DNA from: Paenibacillus bovis | GTDB lineage: Bacteria > Bacillota > Bacilli > Bacillales > Bacillaceae_C | Length of the DNA stretch: 64,000 nt | Direction of reading: 5' to 3' | NCBI GenBank assembly: GCA_007679095.1 | Contig: VEFU01000018.1 | Location: 1-64,000 of the forward strand | Shown here: piece after piece, positions 16,508 through 25,323 of the stretch | Numbering within the stretch: the stretch's first letter is position 1 | How the letters are laid out: every line of letters starts with the position of its first letter | The notes under the pieces: model-generated | What the model was told of the DNA's origin: nothing | Seen by the model: the letters and a program-made list of their open reading frames with translations, nothing else | Database searches by the model: none | Program-made: the position numbers and the translations under genes

Positions 16508-18052
16508 TTGAAAAACAAACCAAATATATTATTCATTTTAACGGATGATTTAGGTTATTCCGACTTAGGTTGTTTTGGAAGCGAAATTAAAACTCCTAAT
16601 TTAGATCAATTAGCAATGAATGGTGTACGTTTCACGCAGATGTATAACTCCGCACGTTGTTGTCCCAGTCGAGCCTCGTTATTAACTGGTCTTTATCCTC
16701 ATCAAGCAGGGGTTGGATTAATGACAGAAGATAGAGAAACACCAGGATATAGAGGTTTTTTAAAAGATGAGTCTGTGACTTTAGCTGAAGTGTTAAAAAC
16801 AGGCGGATATAAAACATACATGTCTGGAAAGTGGCATGTAGGGAAGCAAGGACCAATTAAAAGAGGCTTCGATGAGTTTTATGGTTTGTTAGGTGGATTT
16901 ACAAGTTTTTGGGATGAAAAAGATTATTCTCGATTACCAAACGATCGACCTAAACGTCACTATGCGGAAGGAGAATTTTACGCAACAGATGCGATTACCG
17001 ATTATGCGATAGATTTTCTAGAAGATGCGCGGAAAGATGATCGGCCTTATTTTCTCTACCTTTCCTATAATGCACCACATTTTCCATTGCAAGCACCGAA
17101 AGATGAGATTGCAAAATATGAACAGGTCTATGAAAAAGGCTGGGATGCAATTAGGGAAGAACGATTAGCTCGTATGAAGCAATTGCAAATTATCGAAGAT
17201 GAACTGGAGCTTACACCAAGATCAGAGTATTGGGATCGTGACCGTGAAATTCAAGGGACAAATCCAGCATGGGATTCGATAGATCCTGATCGAAAGAAAG
17301 ATCTTGTGAAAAGAATGGCGATCTATGCAGCGATGGTCGATCGTATGGATCAGAATGTTGGACGTGTGTTGGAAAATATTCGAGAGCATGGGGAACTGGA
17401 TAACACGCTTATTATTTTCTGTTCTGATAATGGTGCATGTGCAGAGTGGGATCCGTGGGGATTTGATAACTGGATAACTACCTCCAACTTCTTGCATCGA
17501 AAAGCTGATTTAGAGCGCATGGGTGGGCCGGATACGTATCACAGTTATGGTTCTGCTTGGGCAAATGCTAGTAGTACACCACTAAGAATGTATAAACATT
17601 ATGGTCATGAAGGCGGAATCAGTACTCCAATGATTGCCCATTGGCCAGAAGTGATTAAGCGAAAAGGGGACATAGATCATCGCCCCGGACATTTTATCGA
17701 CTTTATGGCGACATTTGTAGATATTACAGGGATTCCTTATCCTACCAAATTTAATGGAAATGATATTTTATCGATGGAGGGTGAAAGTTTACTTCCGGCA
17801 TTTCATGGAGAAAAGCCTTTATCACGCACATTGTGCTTCGAACATGAACAACACTGTGCAATTCGTCAAGATGAATGGAAATTAGTAAAAATAAAGGAAC
17901 GTGACTGGGAGTTATATAATATCGAGGTTGATCGTACGGAGATGAATAACCTTGCTAATCAATATCCTGATAAGGTGCAAGAGTTGAAAAAGACATGGGA
18001 ACAATGGGCAGAGCGGACACATGTTGTCCCGCGTACGAAAGTGCGAGCTTAA
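16508..18052 (+). CDS. Arylsulfatase-type S1 sulfatase, AtsA-like (CCPSR)
   Basis: A sulfatase of 514 aa. I prefer the TTG at 16508 since AAGGAG ends nine bases before it; the ATG at 16481 overlaps the previous stop and has no ribosome site. The motif is CCPSR with the modifiable Cys at residue 51 and the metal pair in TDDLGYSDLG. Unlike the other eight sulfatases, the second metal site reads SDNG, followed by HEGGISTPMIAHWP, which is typical of the AtsA/arylsulfatase A branch. No signal peptide is present. It belongs to the operator B operon and probably removes a different sulfate from its neighbours. Confidence 0.9.
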   Translation: MKNKPNILFILTDDLGYSDLGCFGSEIKTPNLDQLAMNGVRFTQMYNSARCCPSRASLLTGLYPHQAGVGLMTEDRETPGYRGFLKDESVTLAEVLKTGGYKTYMSGKWHVGKQGPIKRGFDEFYGLLGGFTSFWDEKDYSRLPNDRPKRHYAEGEFYATDAITDYAIDFLEDARKDDRPYFLYLSYNAPHFPLQAPKDEIAKYEQVYEKGWDAIREERLARMKQLQIIEDELELTPRSEYWDRDREIQGTNPAWDSIDPDRKKDLVKRMAIYAAMVDRMDQNVGRVLENIREHGELDNTLIIFCSDNGACAEWDPWGFDNWITTSNFLHRKADLERMGGPDTYHSYGSAWANASSTPLRMYKHYGHEGGISTPMIAHWPEVIKRKGDIDHRPGHFIDFMATFVDITGIPYPTKFNGNDILSMEGESLLPAFHGEKPLSRTLCFEHEQHCAIRQDEWKLVKIKERDWELYNIEVDRTEMNNLANQYPDKVQELKKTWEQWAERTHVVPRTKVRA

Positions 18053-18102
18053 CTTCAAGATTAATTGTTTTATATTTTTTCTAAAAGGAGAGAAATTTTG
18101 AC

Positions 18103-20139
18103 ATGATAAAAGATTTTAGACCTCCTGCAGTTCCGCTTGTAACAGTAGATCCGTATTTTAACATTTGGTCCAATGTGAACAATTTACATGGAGCAGAAAC
18201 GATACATTGGACAGGTGCGACAAACAGTATGATCGGCCTTGTTGTAATAGATGGAAAAGTTTGGCGGTTTATGGGTGGATATGATCGACGTAGTGATTTT
18301 AAATCATTAGATGCACCCGCTTTACCGCAAGTAGATGTACGGGTTGAGCCATTATCAAGTATCTATACATTTGAAGGAGGCGGAATTACACTAACCGTTA
18401 ACTTTACAACTCCTCTTTTCTTAGATGATTTGGATATTTTAGCAAGACCTGCATCATATGTGACCATTAGTGCTGTAGCAAATGATGGGAGAGCTCATAA
18501 TGTGCAAGTTTATTATGATTTCTCCGCTGAATTATGTGTAGATGTACCTTTGCAAGAGGTAATTGCTGCACGTCATCGCCTTAGTGATGGAACTCAAGTA
18601 TTACAGATGGGTACAGAAAAACAAGAAATCCTGAAACGGACAGGAGATAATATTCGAATAGATTGGGGATATGCAAGTTTAGTTGTGCCAGTTGCGAATA
18701 AAGCTCTTACTGCAATTGGCTCCGTCCATATGAGGGATCAATTTATTGAAACGAAGCGATTACCTAAAATCGATGATAACAACTTCCCGCGTGCAGCAGA
18801 AGACAATTTACCGATTGTTGCTACGGTTATTGATTATGGATTTGTTGCCGAAGAGGAAGTATCTAAGTTCTTAGTGTTAGCTTATGATGATATTTTGTCA
18901 GTTGAATATTTTCATCAGAAACTACCTGGGTATTGGGCTAGAAATGGTCAAAGTTTTGATGAATTACTTCAAGCTTCTATTAATGAATATGACGAAATTA
19001 TGGGAAGAGTAAAGCGATATAATGAACAGTTAAGAGAAGATGCTATTACTTCAGGTGGTGAAAAATACGCGGATATAGTAGCCTTGGCCTATCGTCAAGC
19101 AATTGCCGCTCACAAACTTGTAGTAGATGAAAATGACGATCTCTTATTCTTCTCAAAGGAAAATTTCAGTAATGGTTGTATGGCAACTGTAGATGTGAGT
19201 TACCCATCTATTCCATTATTTTTGCTAGAGAATCCAGAGCTTGTGAAAGGGATGCTCCGACCAGTATTCCGCTATGCAGCATCAGAAGCTTGGCCACATG
19301 AATTTGCTCCTCATGATGTCGGACGCTACCCTGTTGCAAACGGGCAAGTATACGGTCTAGCGATGGAACGTCAAATGCCTATTGAAGAATGTGGAAATAT
19401 GCTAATTATGATGGCTGCAGTTTGTCTCGCTGAAGGGAAGGCTGACTTTGCTGAAGAACATTGGCAATTACTAACACAGTGGGCTGATTATTTAAGACAA
19501 AATGGAATGGATCCAGGGAATCAATTATGCACAGATGATTTCGGTGGTCATTTAGCACATAATACGAATCTATCAATTAAAGCAATCATCGGTATTGCTA
19601 GTTATAGTATCCTCGCTGACATGCTTGGAAAGAAAGAAGATAGTAGAATATATCTTACAGAAGCAAAAGCGATGGCGATTCAATGGGAGCGGATGGCACA
19701 AGAGGACGACCATTATAAACTAGCATTCAATGAATCGGACTCATGGAGTTTAAAATATAATTTAGTTTGGGATACATTATTTGATTTAAATATATTTGAT
19801 CCACAGATTAGGAAAAAAGAGGTTGCTTACTATTTAAAGAAAAGAAACCAATACGGTACTCCACTTGATAATAGAAAAACATACACAAAGGCGGACTGGT
19901 TAGTATGGGCAGCAATACTAGCAGACAACCAAGAGGATTTTGAAAAAATGATAACTCCTTTATGGGACTTCCTTCATGAAACAGCTACCCGTGTACCTTT
20001 TACAGACTGGTATTATACGATAGATGGTCGTGTCGCTGGATTTAGAAATAGATCAGTAGTTGGAGGCGTATTTATAAAGCTATTAGCAGATCGAGTAAAA
20101 ACCGGTGAATGGCAACGTGGAGAAAAAATAGAAAGTTAA
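18103..20139 (+). CDS. GtaA-like protein (DUF5127/DUF4965 glutaminase-type), cytoplasmic
   Basis: The 678 aa protein matches the bacterial relatives of fungal glutaminase A: an N-terminal beta-sandwich (PPAVPLVTVDPYFNIWS at the start) and a C-terminal alpha/alpha-toroid of about 380 residues (SYPSIPLFLLENPELVKGMLRP, EECGNMLIMMAA, TKADWLVWAA). The toroid is a glycosidase-type fold, and in this setting a carbohydrate substrate is more likely than glutamine; that is inference. AAAAGGAG precedes the ATG. No signal peptide is seen, unlike the secreted fungal enzymes. It is the last gene of the operator B operon and ends at a hairpin. Confidence 0.78.
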   Translation: MIKDFRPPAVPLVTVDPYFNIWSNVNNLHGAETIHWTGATNSMIGLVVIDGKVWRFMGGYDRRSDFKSLDAPALPQVDVRVEPLSSIYTFEGGGITLTVNFTTPLFLDDLDILARPASYVTISAVANDGRAHNVQVYYDFSAELCVDVPLQEVIAARHRLSDGTQVLQMGTEKQEILKRTGDNIRIDWGYASLVVPVANKALTAIGSVHMRDQFIETKRLPKIDDNNFPRAAEDNLPIVATVIDYGFVAEEEVSKFLVLAYDDILSVEYFHQKLPGYWARNGQSFDELLQASINEYDEIMGRVKRYNEQLREDAITSGGEKYADIVALAYRQAIAAHKLVVDENDDLLFFSKENFSNGCMATVDVSYPSIPLFLLENPELVKGMLRPVFRYAASEAWPHEFAPHDVGRYPVANGQVYGLAMERQMPIEECGNMLIMMAAVCLAEGKADFAEEHWQLLTQWADYLRQNGMDPGNQLCTDDFGGHLAHNTNLSIKAIIGIASYSILADMLGKKEDSRIYLTEAKAMAIQWERMAQEDDHYKLAFNESDSWSLKYNLVWDTLFDLNIFDPQIRKKEVAYYLKKRNQYGTPLDNRKTYTKADWLVWAAILADNQEDFEKMITPLWDFLHETATRVPFTDWYYTIDGRVAGFRNRSVVGGVFIKLLADRVKTGEWQRGEKIES

Positions 20140-20153
20140 TATTAATCATAACT

Positions 20154-20191
20154 GCAATAACGCTTCTGTATGTTAATGGGAGCGTTATTGC
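20154..20191 (+). terminator. Operon-end hairpin
   Basis: GCAATAACGCT (20154-20164) pairs perfectly with AGCGTTATTGC (20181-20191). The T-run is poor, so termination may be partial. Confidence 0.6.
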
Positions 20192-20316
20192 ATTATAAAA
20201 AATTAATAGTTAAAAGAAAAAGGAAGATTGAAATCTAGGGTGATTATAAGTTACTACTATAATAAGTGGGATATTCATGTATTATTTATTTAGTAGTATT
20301 TATACAATGTTGATTG

Positions 20317-20572
20317 TAGCGAAAGGTGTGAGACTCCTGAGGGATAAACGGTAGCCGGAAGACCCCGCAGGTGCGTTTAGCACCGTGGAGGCTTCCGAAC
20401 CTTGTCTAGTTAAATGCGCCATCGGCTCGAGGTCAAATAACCTGATTCAATGAAAGGTAAAGAACACCTTTCTTTGAATCAGAACATTTGCTTGTCGCCG
20501 ATAGGCAGGCGCATCACACTTTTCTTTGCCCGCGGAAAGCGAACGCCTGTAGCGGAAATCAACAGTCAATAT
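20317..20572. repeat. MITE-like repeat with covarying inner stem, copy 1
   Basis: Most of the 500-base gap here is this GC-rich element. Its ends are imperfect inverted repeats (TTGATTGTAGCG against CGGAAATCAA). Its core 20424-20499 is the same sequence as 47383-47454 in reverse orientation, except that the inner hairpin arms differ in a compensating way (GATTC/GAATC here). No transposase is encoded. Confidence 0.7.
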
Positions 20573-20646
20573 ACTAAGAATTAACTAAAATTAGCCAAAA
20601 AGTCTATGAACTAATATTTTTTGAACACCCATGTTTTTGTTAAAAG

Positions 20647-21204
20647 TTATACCGTTAATGCTCCCCTAAATCCTCTAGAACCATAATAGGAATCCGCTCC
20701 ATTATGGTACACAAATACTGTGTCATAGCGACGATCACAAAAGATAGCTCCGCCTAATTTTCGAATGTTTTCTGGTGTCTTCACCCAAGTGGAAGTTTTC
20801 AGATCGAATTCCCCAAGCTCCTGCAACTCACGATATTGTTCCTCAGTTAATATTTCAATCCCCATTTCAGAAGCCATATCCATTGCACTAGTTTCTGGCT
20901 TGTGTTTCTTCCGAGCTTCTAATGCTGCACGATCATAACAAACACTTCTTCTGCCTTTTGGACTCTCCTTTGCACAATCGTAAAAGATGAATTGACCATC
21001 TTTTTGAGCAACAACATCTGGTTCACCGCCGGTTCTTTCCATTTCCTGCAGCGACCATAGTTTTTCTGGGTTAGCTTCTAATCTTTCTTGAACATCTGCC
21101 CATTCAATTCCTTGATGGCGATTCATATTTAACTCAAATCGAGCTTTCAATACTTTCAGCAATTGTTCTTTTTCATCTTGTGATAACACTTTTTTATTAC
21201 TCAT
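20647..21204 (-). CDS. DUF4256 family protein
   Basis: The 185 aa protein matches the full length of the DUF4256 family common in Bacillales, with the hallmark stretches WSLQEMERTGGEPDVV, YDCAKESPKGRRSVCYDR and LGGAIFCDRRYDTVFVYHNGA. Function is unknown. It is cytoplasmic. It faces the opposite way from its neighbours and probably predates, or is a bystander of, the sulfatase locus. The ATG follows AAGGAGGATATC. Confidence 0.85.
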   Translation of the reverse strand: MSNKKVLSQDEKEQLLKVLKARFELNMNRHQGIEWADVQERLEANPEKLWSLQEMERTGGEPDVVAQKDGQFIFYDCAKESPKGRRSVCYDRAALEARKKHKPETSAMDMASEMGIEILTEEQYRELQELGEFDLKTSTWVKTPENIRKLGGAIFCDRRYDTVFVYHNGADSYYGSRGFRGALTV

Positions 21205-21324
21205 TTATAAAAGATATCCTCCTTGTCAAGACAGTATTAACTATTATAAAGAATAACGTAATCAAGTTAATCTTACAAACTGTCCCTACATAGAGCGATT
21301 TATTACTTACTGAATATGGTAATT

Positions 21325-21390
21325 CTAACAAATTAACAAGGATATCCCTAACAAATTAACATTCTTTAAATACATGATATCCAATAAAGT
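21325..21390 (+). promoter_or_regulatory. Operator C and -10 box of the SBP-sulfatase-exporter operon
   Basis: Two identical CTAACAAATTAACA copies (21325-21338 and 21348-21361) have a 23-base period; this is the most perfect site in the set. The -10-like TAAAGT (21385-21390) follows after 23 bases. A leader of about 125 bases separates it from the SBP start. Confidence 0.75.
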
Positions 21391-21443
21391 TAGTAGTAAG
21401 TTTAAATGGCAATTTTAATAGGGAGGAATAGGGGGGAGTTCAT

Positions 21444-21488
21444 ATGTGCCATTTTAAATTTCTGAATTATCTAATTTGTATGCGCTAA
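21444..21488 (+). CDS. Possible 14-codon leader peptide
   Basis: Within the SBP leader a GGGGGGAG site sits six bases before an ATG that opens MCHFKFLNYLICMR and then stops. The ribosome site is stronger than that of most genes here. The stop lies 36 bases before the SBP start, so translation could affect SBP expression. This may equally be chance; the paralogous leader at 13500-13600 has no equal. Confidence 0.3.
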   Translation: MCHFKFLNYLICMR

Positions 21489-21524
21489 CAGTCTGCTGTG
21501 AAAAAGTAAAAGGGGATGAAAAAG

Positions 21525-22895
21525 ATGAAGAAATATGCGAAAGTCTTTCTGTTCTTATTACTATTGTTTTTGGTATTGGCTGGGTGTTCTAAGGGAAGTA
21601 GTACAACGGAAGGAGATTTGGATACGAATAAAGGCAATGAAGAGGATGGCAACAAACCACAATTTGAATATTCTTTTGACTCTACTATTTCAGGAGATGT
21701 AACATTTTGGATTTTTGGTACTGAACAAGTATATAGAGATATCATTACAGAGTTTAACAAGGTGTATCCTGATGTGAATGTAAAGTTAGTGCCGTTGAAT
21801 GGTGCAGATTTACATAATAATCTGCAAACTACATTGGCAACTGGTAGTGGAGCTCCAGACGTTGCCCAGGTGAATCAAGGGAATTTCCCAAGATATATAA
21901 TGGATGACTTATTGGTAGATTTATTACAACCTCCATACAATGCTGGAAAATATAAGGAGTTAGTTTCTGAGTATAGTTGGGAACGCTGGAAGTCTATAGA
22001 TGGTGAACAACTGTTAGGGATGCCTTGGGATGTAACGGCAGGTGTATTTTATTATCGCCAAGATTTATATGATGAAATGGGACTTCCAAGCGATCCAGAA
22101 GATTTAGGGGAATACTTGCAAGATCCGAATAATCATTTAGAAGCAGCTAAAACATTTGCTGCAAATGATATTTATATGTTGCAATGGCGAGATACACCTG
22201 CAGTTCACTATGGAGATACGCTCGGCTATTTTGATAGTGAGTTTAATTATCTTCGAAATGATGAAAAAATGGCAGATCTTCTTGACTTTGTTAAACAAGG
22301 TATTCAAATAGGTTGGGCACCCCAAATGAATGTGCTTGGTACAGATGAAGGAAAACAATTAGTGAATCAAGGAAAAGTAGCTTCTTTCCCACTTGGTAGT
22401 TTTGGTGCTCGTGAATTGAAGAATGTTTTTCCAGATCAAGCAGGAAAGTGGAGAGCAACAAAGATGCCACTCGGTATAAATGTTGGACTAGGAGGTTCAA
22501 CTTTTGTTATTCCTTCCCAAAGTAACAATAAAGATGCTGCATGGGCATTAGTAGAATGGATGATGACTGCGGAAGAAGCATGGAAAGTGTTCTCCGTAAA
22601 CTCTGTACAATCTGCGTGGAAGCATATTGCAGAAATGCCTTGGTATCAAGAACGTGAAAATGAGTTCCTTGGTGGTCAGCAAGATTTCAAATTGTATGAC
22701 TCAATTGACGATAACATACCTGTTAGGAGATTTACCCCTCTTGATAATCAAGCATGGCAAATTTATATTGATGGGCTGAATGAGTCAATTAATAACAATA
22801 TCGACTCGAAAACAATACTAAACCAAATTGAATCAGATACATTAAAACAACTAGGTACGGAAATAGAGGAACTAAAAGCGAAAATGAATAACTAA
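21525..22895 (+). CDS. Extracellular solute-binding lipoprotein (orphan SBP 2)
   Basis: A paralog of the SBP at 13605-14972. I chose the ATG at 21525 because AAAGGGG ends nine bases before it; the ATG at 21516 touches that site. The lipobox is LAGC with the lipid Cys at residue 21. The ligand-binding body shares long runs with its paralog (KQGIQIGWAPQ, GKWRATKMPLGINVGLGGSTF, QQDFKLY). No permease genes adjoin it. Its promoter is a near copy of operator B, so promoter and gene were probably duplicated together. It heads a long set of genes for sulfatase, exporter, lactonase and maturation functions. Confidence 0.87.
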   Translation: MKKYAKVFLFLLLLFLVLAGCSKGSSTTEGDLDTNKGNEEDGNKPQFEYSFDSTISGDVTFWIFGTEQVYRDIITEFNKVYPDVNVKLVPLNGADLHNNLQTTLATGSGAPDVAQVNQGNFPRYIMDDLLVDLLQPPYNAGKYKELVSEYSWERWKSIDGEQLLGMPWDVTAGVFYYRQDLYDEMGLPSDPEDLGEYLQDPNNHLEAAKTFAANDIYMLQWRDTPAVHYGDTLGYFDSEFNYLRNDEKMADLLDFVKQGIQIGWAPQMNVLGTDEGKQLVNQGKVASFPLGSFGARELKNVFPDQAGKWRATKMPLGINVGLGGSTFVIPSQSNNKDAAWALVEWMMTAEEAWKVFSVNSVQSAWKHIAEMPWYQERENEFLGGQQDFKLYDSIDDNIPVRRFTPLDNQAWQIYIDGLNESINNNIDSKTILNQIESDTLKQLGTEIEELKAKMNN

Positions 22896-22902
22896 ATAGT
22901 AG

Positions 22903-22934
22903 AGAAGAATCCAAGTATGGGTTCTTCTTTTCTC
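22903..22934 (+). terminator. Terminator or attenuator after the second orphan SBP gene
   Basis: GAAGAATCC pairs with GGGTTCTTC and is followed by TTTTCT. It divides the SBP gene from the sulfatase gene, which has its own -10 box downstream. Confidence 0.7.
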
Positions 22935-22974
22935 ATTAATTTGAATTTTCCCTACCTATTCTATATGAGTTTAG

Positions 22975-23001
22975 TATAATAATAGAAGGTAAGCGTTTTA
23001 C
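22975..23001 (+). promoter_or_regulatory. -10 box with cre-like sequence before a sulfatase gene
   Basis: A perfect TATAAT (22975-22980) is followed by GGTAAGCGTTTTAC (22988-23001), an imperfect cre-like element with about three mismatches. No good -35 box is placed, so this internal promoter may be weak or activated. Confidence 0.4.
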
Positions 23002-23027
23002 TAATTAGAGATGGGGTGTAAGTAAAG

Positions 23028-24458
23028 ATGCAACCAAATATTTTATGGATTTGTACAGACCAACAGCGTTTCGATACGCTTGGCTGTTATGGAAACTCTT
23101 TTGTTCGGACTCCTAATATTAATCAATTAGCGGAAAATGGCGTGCTTTTTGAAAACGTATACTGCCAATCCACGATTTGTTCTCCGAGTAGAACGAGTTT
23201 TCTAACAGGAAGGTACCCACGTACTACAAAGTGTATGCAAAACGGGCAGAACATCTCGGAAAATGAAGTGTTAATTTCTCGTTTATTGAGTGAAGCGGGT
23301 TATACATGTGGGTTATCAGGAAAGTTCCATTTATCCGCTTGTCATCCGTCTGTGAGTAAAGGAATGGAAAGACGAATAAATGATGGTTATGATCTCTTCC
23401 ATTGGTCCCATCATCCTGGAGAAGACTGGCCAGTAAATGAATATTCTAATTGGTTAAGATCAAAAGGCAAAAGGTATAAGCCGGAGAAAATAACAGAGTG
23501 CAATCACGTAGTATATGGTCCTGATGCTGAAGACCACCAAGCTACATGGTGTACAGACAAAGCTATTGAGTTTATGGAAGCACATGAAAACAAGCAACAA
23601 CCTTGGTTGTTTTCCGTTAATATTTTTGCGCCACATCATCCATTTGATCCACCGAAGAGTTATCTAAAACGTTATTTAGACATATTAGATGATATACCCG
23701 CACCTAATTATGTTGAAGGTGAACTAAATGATAAACCTGAGGTTCAAAAACGGGATCATCGAGGCGCTTATGCGAATCCTAATCTCTATCCTTATTGTAA
23801 TATGAGTGATTTGGATCATAAGTATACACGTGCAGCATATTGGGCAATGTGTGATTTAATCGATGACCAAGTTGGTAGAATGATGGAGACACTTGAAAAA
23901 ACAGGTCAATTGGAAAATACAATTGTTATATTTATGTCAGACCATGGAGAATTGCTCGGTGACCATGGAATTTACTTAAAGGGACCACACTTTTATGAAG
24001 AATCTGTTCATGTGCCTTTGATTATTTCCTATCCTGAAAAAATAAAAGAAAGTAAACGAGAATCAGCATTAGTAGAATTAATTGATCTTGCACCTACTTT
24101 ATTAGAAGCGGCAGGGATAGATAAGTATCCTGGTATGCAAGGGAAGTCGCTGTGGCCATTAATTCAAGGTGAAGGACACAATCATCGAGAAGATGTATAT
24201 TGTGAAGTGAATGAGGCAAGGGTTGTTGGGAATACACTTGGCAATGGGTCGATGATTCGCACGAAATCACATAAATTAGTTGTTCATCAAGGTAAGAATG
24301 AAGGAGAACTATATGATTTAGAATCAGATCCAACCGAAACAATTAATCTATGGAATAGTAAAGAACACTTGCATATGAAGTATGAAATGATGGAGCGGTT
24401 AACGAGAAGATTAATTGATATGACAGACCCGCTTCCACCTAAAATTGCGCCATGGTGA
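23028..24458 (+). CDS. S1-type sulfatase, cytoplasmic (CSPSR)
   Basis: The modifiable Cys is residue 51 in CSPSR and the N-terminal metal ligand is Asp11 (CTDQQRFDTLGCYGN). The second metal cluster is MSDHGELLGDHGIYLKG. It is a close paralog of the sulfatase at 45750-47189: the two share their first 25 residues almost exactly and the last stretch DPLPxxxxxW, so they probably act on the same kind of linkage in different conditions. No signal peptide is present. The TauE/SafE-type exporter follows after about 90 bases. Confidence 0.91.
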   Translation: MQPNILWICTDQQRFDTLGCYGNSFVRTPNINQLAENGVLFENVYCQSTICSPSRTSFLTGRYPRTTKCMQNGQNISENEVLISRLLSEAGYTCGLSGKFHLSACHPSVSKGMERRINDGYDLFHWSHHPGEDWPVNEYSNWLRSKGKRYKPEKITECNHVVYGPDAEDHQATWCTDKAIEFMEAHENKQQPWLFSVNIFAPHHPFDPPKSYLKRYLDILDDIPAPNYVEGELNDKPEVQKRDHRGAYANPNLYPYCNMSDLDHKYTRAAYWAMCDLIDDQVGRMMETLEKTGQLENTIVIFMSDHGELLGDHGIYLKGPHFYEESVHVPLIISYPEKIKESKRESALVELIDLAPTLLEAAGIDKYPGMQGKSLWPLIQGEGHNHREDVYCEVNEARVVGNTLGNGSMIRTKSHKLVVHQGKNEGELYDLESDPTETINLWNSKEHLHMKYEMMERLTRRLIDMTDPLPPKIAPW

Positions 24459-24545
24459 TGTATTCACTTCAATAAGTATGAAAAGTACTTCCTATATGTT
24501 TTTCCGAAGGTCATCATTCATGTTTCGAGGAAGTAGGTTCATCAT

Positions 24546-25280
24546 TTGTTTGATATTGTATTGATATTATTTATTTTATTTATAGGTAGTTTTGTACAAG
24601 GTATAAGTGGTTTTGGACTTGGACTAGTTTCCATGGGATTACTATCGATTTTTTTATCGGTTAAGGATAGCACGCTCATACTGTTAACATTAACTGTTAT
24701 CCTTTCTAGTCATGTTTTATTAAAATTACGCAACTATATTATTTGGAAAGATATTGTTCCATTACTAATTGGCTCCTTAGTAGGTAGAGTACTTTCTTTT
24801 GTTTTTTTATTGTATTTTGGTGATACAACGGAAATGAAGAAAATGCTCGGTATCGTCTTAATTGGAATGGTCATATTTTTAATGGTTAAGCGTCATTCTG
24901 AAAAAGTAATAAATAATGCAAATCATCCTATAGCTCCACTTTTACTCGGATTAGTAGGCGGTTTTATTGGTGGAGCCTTTGCGGTCGGTGGTCCATTTTA
25001 TGTACTGTATTTGTTAATGCGTTACGAGGATAAACGCCATTATCATGCTAATTTACAAACGACATTTATCTTTGTCAATGTGTTTACAATCTTACTCCAT
25101 GGTTTCCAAGGCGATTTAACAAAAACGTATTTTATATATGTAATAGTTGGTTCCATTATTGTATGGATTGGTGCTAAATTAGGACTTAAGTGGTTTGAAA
25201 GGATGCCAATTCATGTGATACAAAAGCTAGTATATATCATTATCATACTAGCTGGACTAAATTTGATAATATTTTCATAG
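24546..25280 (+). CDS. TauE/SafE-family membrane exporter
   Basis: A polytopic membrane protein of 244 aa with about eight hydrophobic segments. The first carries the family signature FVQGISGFGLGLVSM and the second half repeats it (LVGGFIGGAFAVGGPF). TauE/SafE proteins export sulfite, sulfoacetate or related sulfur anions. Placed directly behind a sulfatase gene it probably removes sulfate or sulfite released in the cytoplasm. The TTG start follows GAGGAAGTAGG. The transported ion is inference. Confidence 0.85.
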   Translation: MFDIVLILFILFIGSFVQGISGFGLGLVSMGLLSIFLSVKDSTLILLTLTVILSSHVLLKLRNYIIWKDIVPLLIGSLVGRVLSFVFLLYFGDTTEMKKMLGIVLIGMVIFLMVKRHSEKVINNANHPIAPLLLGLVGGFIGGAFAVGGPFYVLYLLMRYEDKRHYHANLQTTFIFVNVFTILLHGFQGDLTKTYFIYVIVGSIIVWIGAKLGLKWFERMPIHVIQKLVYIIIILAGLNLIIFS

Positions 25281-25323
25281 TCTCACAAGTACTAAATAAA
25301 TAAAAGCGATGAGGTGGAAATGA

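Noticed and set aside
20317-20572. Insertion sequence or CRISPR array as an explanation for the repeats
   Set aside because: There is no transposase reading frame and no regular repeat-spacer pattern; the structure fits a non-coding MITE-like element.
24486-24536. TACTTCC/GGAAGTA inverted repeat between the sulfatase and exporter genes as a terminator
   Set aside because: The loop is nearly 40 bases, there is no T-run, and the right arm overlaps the ribosome site of the exporter gene.
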